Shown here in pieces: positions 59,901 through 64,000 of a stretch of DNA of 64,000 nt. The notes beneath the pieces are model-generated. The model was not told the DNA's origin. It was given only the letters and a program-made list of their open reading frames with translations, and did no database searches. A program made the position numbers and the translations under genes. Origin of the DNA: Labyrinthula sp. Ha. Lineage: Eukaryota > Sar > Bigyra > Labyrinthulida > Labyrinthulaceae. The first letter of the stretch is position 1. Every line of letters starts with the position of its first letter. The stretch spans positions 62,001 to 126,000 of the forward strand of contig JAALGZ010000065.1 of the NCBI GenBank assembly GCA_015227615.1. The letters run 5' to 3'.

Positions 59901-62900
59901 GGATTTTCATATTCCCGGGCCGGTAGTCCACTGTGAGATATGTGCAAGGCTTCTAAAATAGGTTGTGTGTTGTTTCGTGACCAGATCTTAACAGCTATCA
60001 TATTTTAGCTGACTTTGTATGTGTTAGCTACACTCCAAAGGGACTAATGACAAACAAAGATTGCTACCTCACTGAAGTTGGGGTTTATTTCTGAGACAAG
60101 CTATTTTCTTTTCCTATTCTGACTTGCATTTTTTTCTTAAGCATTTCAATACCTTTATGTCCAATTTCTTGAGAAAAGATTAGTAGGGACGGGTTTTAGT
60201 AATTAAAATTTGCCATTGTAGAGAGTTTGTATTGAGTTAGAGCACGGAAGTTAAGGGACAGTACTTGAGCGCTCGTTTTTGTTGGCTCGAGAAGTCTGAG
60301 AGCCCCTGGAGGTACAGAGTTAATGTAACCTCAGACTCAGAAACAACTTGTGTCATTTCTTATTTACCTAAAACTTTTTCTTGTGTGTTTATTCTTGGAT
60401 TTTTAGAATAAAACGCATTTTCCCAAAATTTATTTGCATAATATTGGTTATTGGAAAAAATCTAGTTGTTGAATAAAATAAATATTGATGCGAAATATGA
60501 CATAACTTAGTTTCATTATATCGATTGATCCCTTACAAAAATGTCCGAAACTTAAGCTTTTAAAATAGACGATCTAAAAAGGAAAGGAACTTTGGCTACA
60601 TAAAAGGGATAATATAACCCTGAGCTCATGCTGTGGTAGTTAACGGTATAGAATTAGTATAGTGTTGCATTACTAAGTTTTAAGTTAATTAGGAATATAA
60701 AAGAGGAATAAGAATTCGGTAGCACAAATTTAATATGTCTTAGTTTTATCACTTTTGAAGATATACCTGAAGACAATATAGTTGAGTGAAGTTCTTCTTG
60801 GCTGTTATATACACGCAGATTATAGGGCACATGCATTTTTCTCTGATATTTGACTTGATGTCCCTCGAACCATACCCGGGCTTTATTAGTCTGACATCCT
60901 GAAAAGGTTACAACAAATCTAAGAAAAACCACATATTTAGAAACTTTATGGTTAACTTTAACTATATGAATTAAAATCACTTTATGAATTTTGACAAGAA
61001 GATTCAATGCAACAAGATATATGGTAATTTAGCAGATAGGATATAAGAAATTATTTAGAAACTGAAATTAGTTTGAGTAAAAAGTACCCTACTTCACACA
61101 GCCTGGAAGAAAACCAAGAAAAAAACTTTTAATTTAAACGTTTTTCATGAGTCAAATCCTGCTAAGAGTTAATTATTTTGCTAAGTTCACTACCTTGACA
61201 TGCAATGCTTTCAATCAAATATTGGAATTCAAGATTTCAAATTCTCTCAGATTTTTCAAGAGATATAAATTCACAGGAAATTAGATGCAATAATATTACA
61301 CTGTCTGAAAGAATGTATGAGAGTTTCATTTAGTGTTATTGACATCATCAGAGGTGGTTGCTTACAAGGAGCAACCAAATTGTATTCGGTACGACTGGCG
61401 CTATGTAGATTTGCTAGAAATCTTTGCTCACAATGTTGAAACTAGTACAGAGTGGTTTCAGCATACCCACATTTGACATAAAGAATAACTTTCTATTGAG
61501 AAATTGACTAAAGAATTTTTTGTAAACTAAGAAAAAACCCGATGCTTCCCGAAATAAACCAAGCTAAACTAAATAATAGTTTTCCTATACTTATCAAATT
61601 AATAGTCTTCTAAAACGAAATCATAAATGGAACAAAAGTTTCAAAGTATTACAACTCAGAATAATGATATCGAAGAAGAATAAGTTATACATAGTTATTT
61701 CATAGGGTTAAATATATTTTAACCCTTAGCGTCCAAAATTGGCTTGATTTTACATTTTTACTAAAAGGCTATAAAAATTTTAATCTATGGGAAGAATTAA
61801 ATTTCCAGTTTTCGGAGCCAATAGACACAAAATAGTTTAATTCTGTTATATAACATTTTAATTTCCCAAAGACTCGATCTTATGCAAGAATTATTTTGCA
61901 GCACGAGGCTCTTCACCTCAGGCTAAAACATGCCGAAGAATTAAATTGTTTTAATTGTATTGCTTCAATGAATACATGACTGGGGACATAACAATCAAGA
62001 TAAACTCACCAAAAGATATCGCTTCCTGAAAATATACTAATTATCTCGATGCCTTGTACGATTTCCAATCATGGGTGAATATTATTGGCTTGAGCTTGTC
62101 TAGTTCAAATATAATTTCAACTTAGCTCTAAAGAGACAGTTCTCAGCCCTAATAATAATGAAAATCTATTTCTCTAAACTACAGGACAACAAAAGGTAAA
62201 TCTTCTAATTCAGAGACGGCGAAATAAAACCTCATCTTAATTCCCATATAAAATTATCTTTAAATATAAATATTAAAGATCTAGTTTCAGAAAATTTTTG
62301 TTAAATCTAGATACACTAAAGACTTTCTAGATGTCTAATAATTAACGAGTAATTGTCTAAGAACCAATTTATAGACAAGTATCTATTCCATCAATATTCA
62401 TGTTGTTTCTAGAAGCTAGGTATACTTAAGCACATTTATATTTATAGGCCTTTATATTATCAAAGAATAGTCTACACTGGTCTAAATTATAATTAATATT
62501 CTTATTGTCACAGATCATAATCCAACAGAATAGATAATTTATCTCTATATATACAAAATCTTACATTTTCATTGATTCTTTTTCGTGATATCATAATAAT
62601 TACAGCAATTGGTACAAATTCTATCAATTTTGCGTGAATATCTGCCATGTGACTCTAATTAATCAGACACCGGTAAAGTAATACACCGCCTTTTGATATT
62701 CTAAAATAACAGTTTTCAGGATTAATACGACTTATTAATAGAGAAAAGACTAGAGTCAACACAGGAAAAACCTTCCTCTGAAATCATAAGCAAAGAAAAC
62801 TTTGACAGCAAATGTAACCATTTCTTAAAATTTACCATACGATGAGCAACATTTTAAATAGCTGATATATAAAATAAAAACTCTATGCCTTTTGAATTCC

Positions 62901-64000
62901 TTTCAAGTGAGGAGCAAAGTTTGTTATAGCCCTTAGATAATGCACATGACCAAGTTTGTTAACATTTTAAGGAATCGATTGTTGTATATTATGTATACAA
63001 GACATGATAATTTCCTTGATAGAAAGATTTTCCAACTGCTAGAACGTTTTGCTTGAATACCATGATTTTAATATAGAATTATATTGAGGTCTAAACTTTC
63101 TCCATTAGATATACTAGGACAACTTGGAGTAATGATTATAAGAATATTTCTTATTAAGCAATCTACTATGTAATTTTAAAAAAAGTTTGATGGGTGTAAG
63201 CTCATTCTCCAGAACAATTACTAGAATATTTATTACAAATCTTTTTTTTCTCGGATTCAAGGAGGAGATTCGCAATATATGTACTGTATAAAGCTTTTAC
63301 CACGGATTACAGGTGGTTAACCAACTTAATACCTCAATTATATTCATTTATTGTACATAACTTTTAACAGATCTGTTTTAGTACAACCAAGTGATTTAGT
63401 TAAACTCCATAATCTTGAGGTAACTACCATGTTAATCTGGAACAAAATAAATTCTAATGCGTTGCACCAATAAATACGTTCTCTACTCTTATTTGATTCA
63501 ATCTTGTATTTCTGACCACCTAAGCAGTTGCTTTTTTAATTTATTTACCATTCCTTTTATACCCATAACTTGTTGAAATGAATTCCGGATCATGTGGCAT
63601 AAATAATAAAATAATCTACTAATTGTGCTCGAACTTATATCCGAATATAATTTTATAATTAATTTCAATATTAGTGTAATAATAAGAGGCTTTGGGTTCT
63701 CCTCAAATATGCAGTAAAAGAATTTTGTGAAAATATTTACTAGAGTAAAAGGTTAAGAGGTCAACTCCTTCATTCAACGAGAAACCCTTTCTTGGCCATA
63801 TGATTTCTATTTATCCGATTATTTAAACCTAAGAAGTTTAAATAATAAATTCTCAAAACTAGCTTGAAGTATTTTTCGCTATTCTACAGAACTGTTATTC
63901 TATATTCTAAAACTATTAACAGTAGCTTCAATTATTTTGATTTTCTTATCTGTGACTTTCCATAGGACTTTATACCCCTATATATGAAGGTTACTTCACT
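59901..64000. other. Gene-free stretch to window end
   Basis: No supported gene. The longest frame (60654-61007, minus, 117 codons) has no recognisable domain and is uninterrupted only by chance, as far as I can tell. No RNA gene, repeat array or LTR is visible. Confidence 0.45.

Noticed and set aside
60654-61007. 117-codon minus-strand open frame
   Set aside because: Translated product has no recognisable domain and lies in unstructured AT-rich sequence without neighbours in the same style.
1-64000. tRNA, rRNA or CRISPR features
   Set aside because: I saw no T-loop/anticodon-arm pattern, no ribosomal core sequence and no regularly spaced repeats; weak tRNA genes could be missed by eye.

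Overview
This window is AT-rich eukaryotic nuclear DNA. The evidence is tiny GT..AG introns (27-35 nt), sorting-nexin, RAD6-type E2, sideroflexin and LRR-Roc-COR genes, and LTR retrotransposons of both Ty3/gypsy and Ty1/copia types. The standard stop codons appear to be in use. Sideroflexin implies a mitochondrion. I cannot name the lineage; very short introns, high AT and a stand-alone tryptophan synthase beta chain fit a protist or a reduced or parasitic eukaryote.

Layout: (1) 0.2-1.5 kb, a minus-strand multi-pass membrane protein. (2) 1.5-9.1 kb, no convincing gene, but one foldback palindrome. (3) 9.1-10.5 kb, a single-pass LRR-like surface protein, tail to tail with a RAD6-like ubiquitin-conjugating enzyme at 10.9-11.4 kb. 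(4) 12.1-19.4 kb, a decayed minus-strand Ty3/gypsy element with about 385-bp LTRs, carrying beyond its integrase a module that reads as an MT-A70 (METTL3/IME4-type) N6-adenine methyltransferase. (5) 19.5-24.2 kb, a very compact cluster: TrpB, a small unknown, a large coiled-coil protein, a C2H2 finger protein and, convergent, sideroflexin, with spacers of 7-43 bp. (6) 24.2-27.5 kb, empty. (7) 27.6-30.1 kb, a PX-BAR-SH3-WH2 protein. (8) 30.1-49.0 kb, a 19-kb gene desert. (9) 49.0-53.2 kb, a broken plus-strand Ty1/copia element with 95-bp LTRs, followed by an unclassified minus-strand fossil coding block to 54.2 kb. (10) 55.6-58.1 kb, a minus-strand LRR-Roc-COR (Roco) gene whose LRR half only becomes visible once six tiny introns are removed. 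(11) 58.4-59.9 kb, an older copia relic, then empty sequence to the end.

The host genes do not form one pathway. They cover ubiquitin tagging, indole-to-tryptophan conversion, mitochondrial amino-acid transport, membrane and actin remodelling, and GTPase signalling. Three of them (TrpB, the sorting nexin and the Roco gene) show in total four places where the conserved frame continues only if one base is added, three of them in plain homopolymer runs and the fourth at an ATTTAAAAAT stretch. That looks more like consensus indels in the assembly than biology.

The most interesting item is the methyltransferase-like module inside the gypsy element. The next most interesting are the PX-BAR-SH3-WH2 architecture and the 27-35 nt introns.
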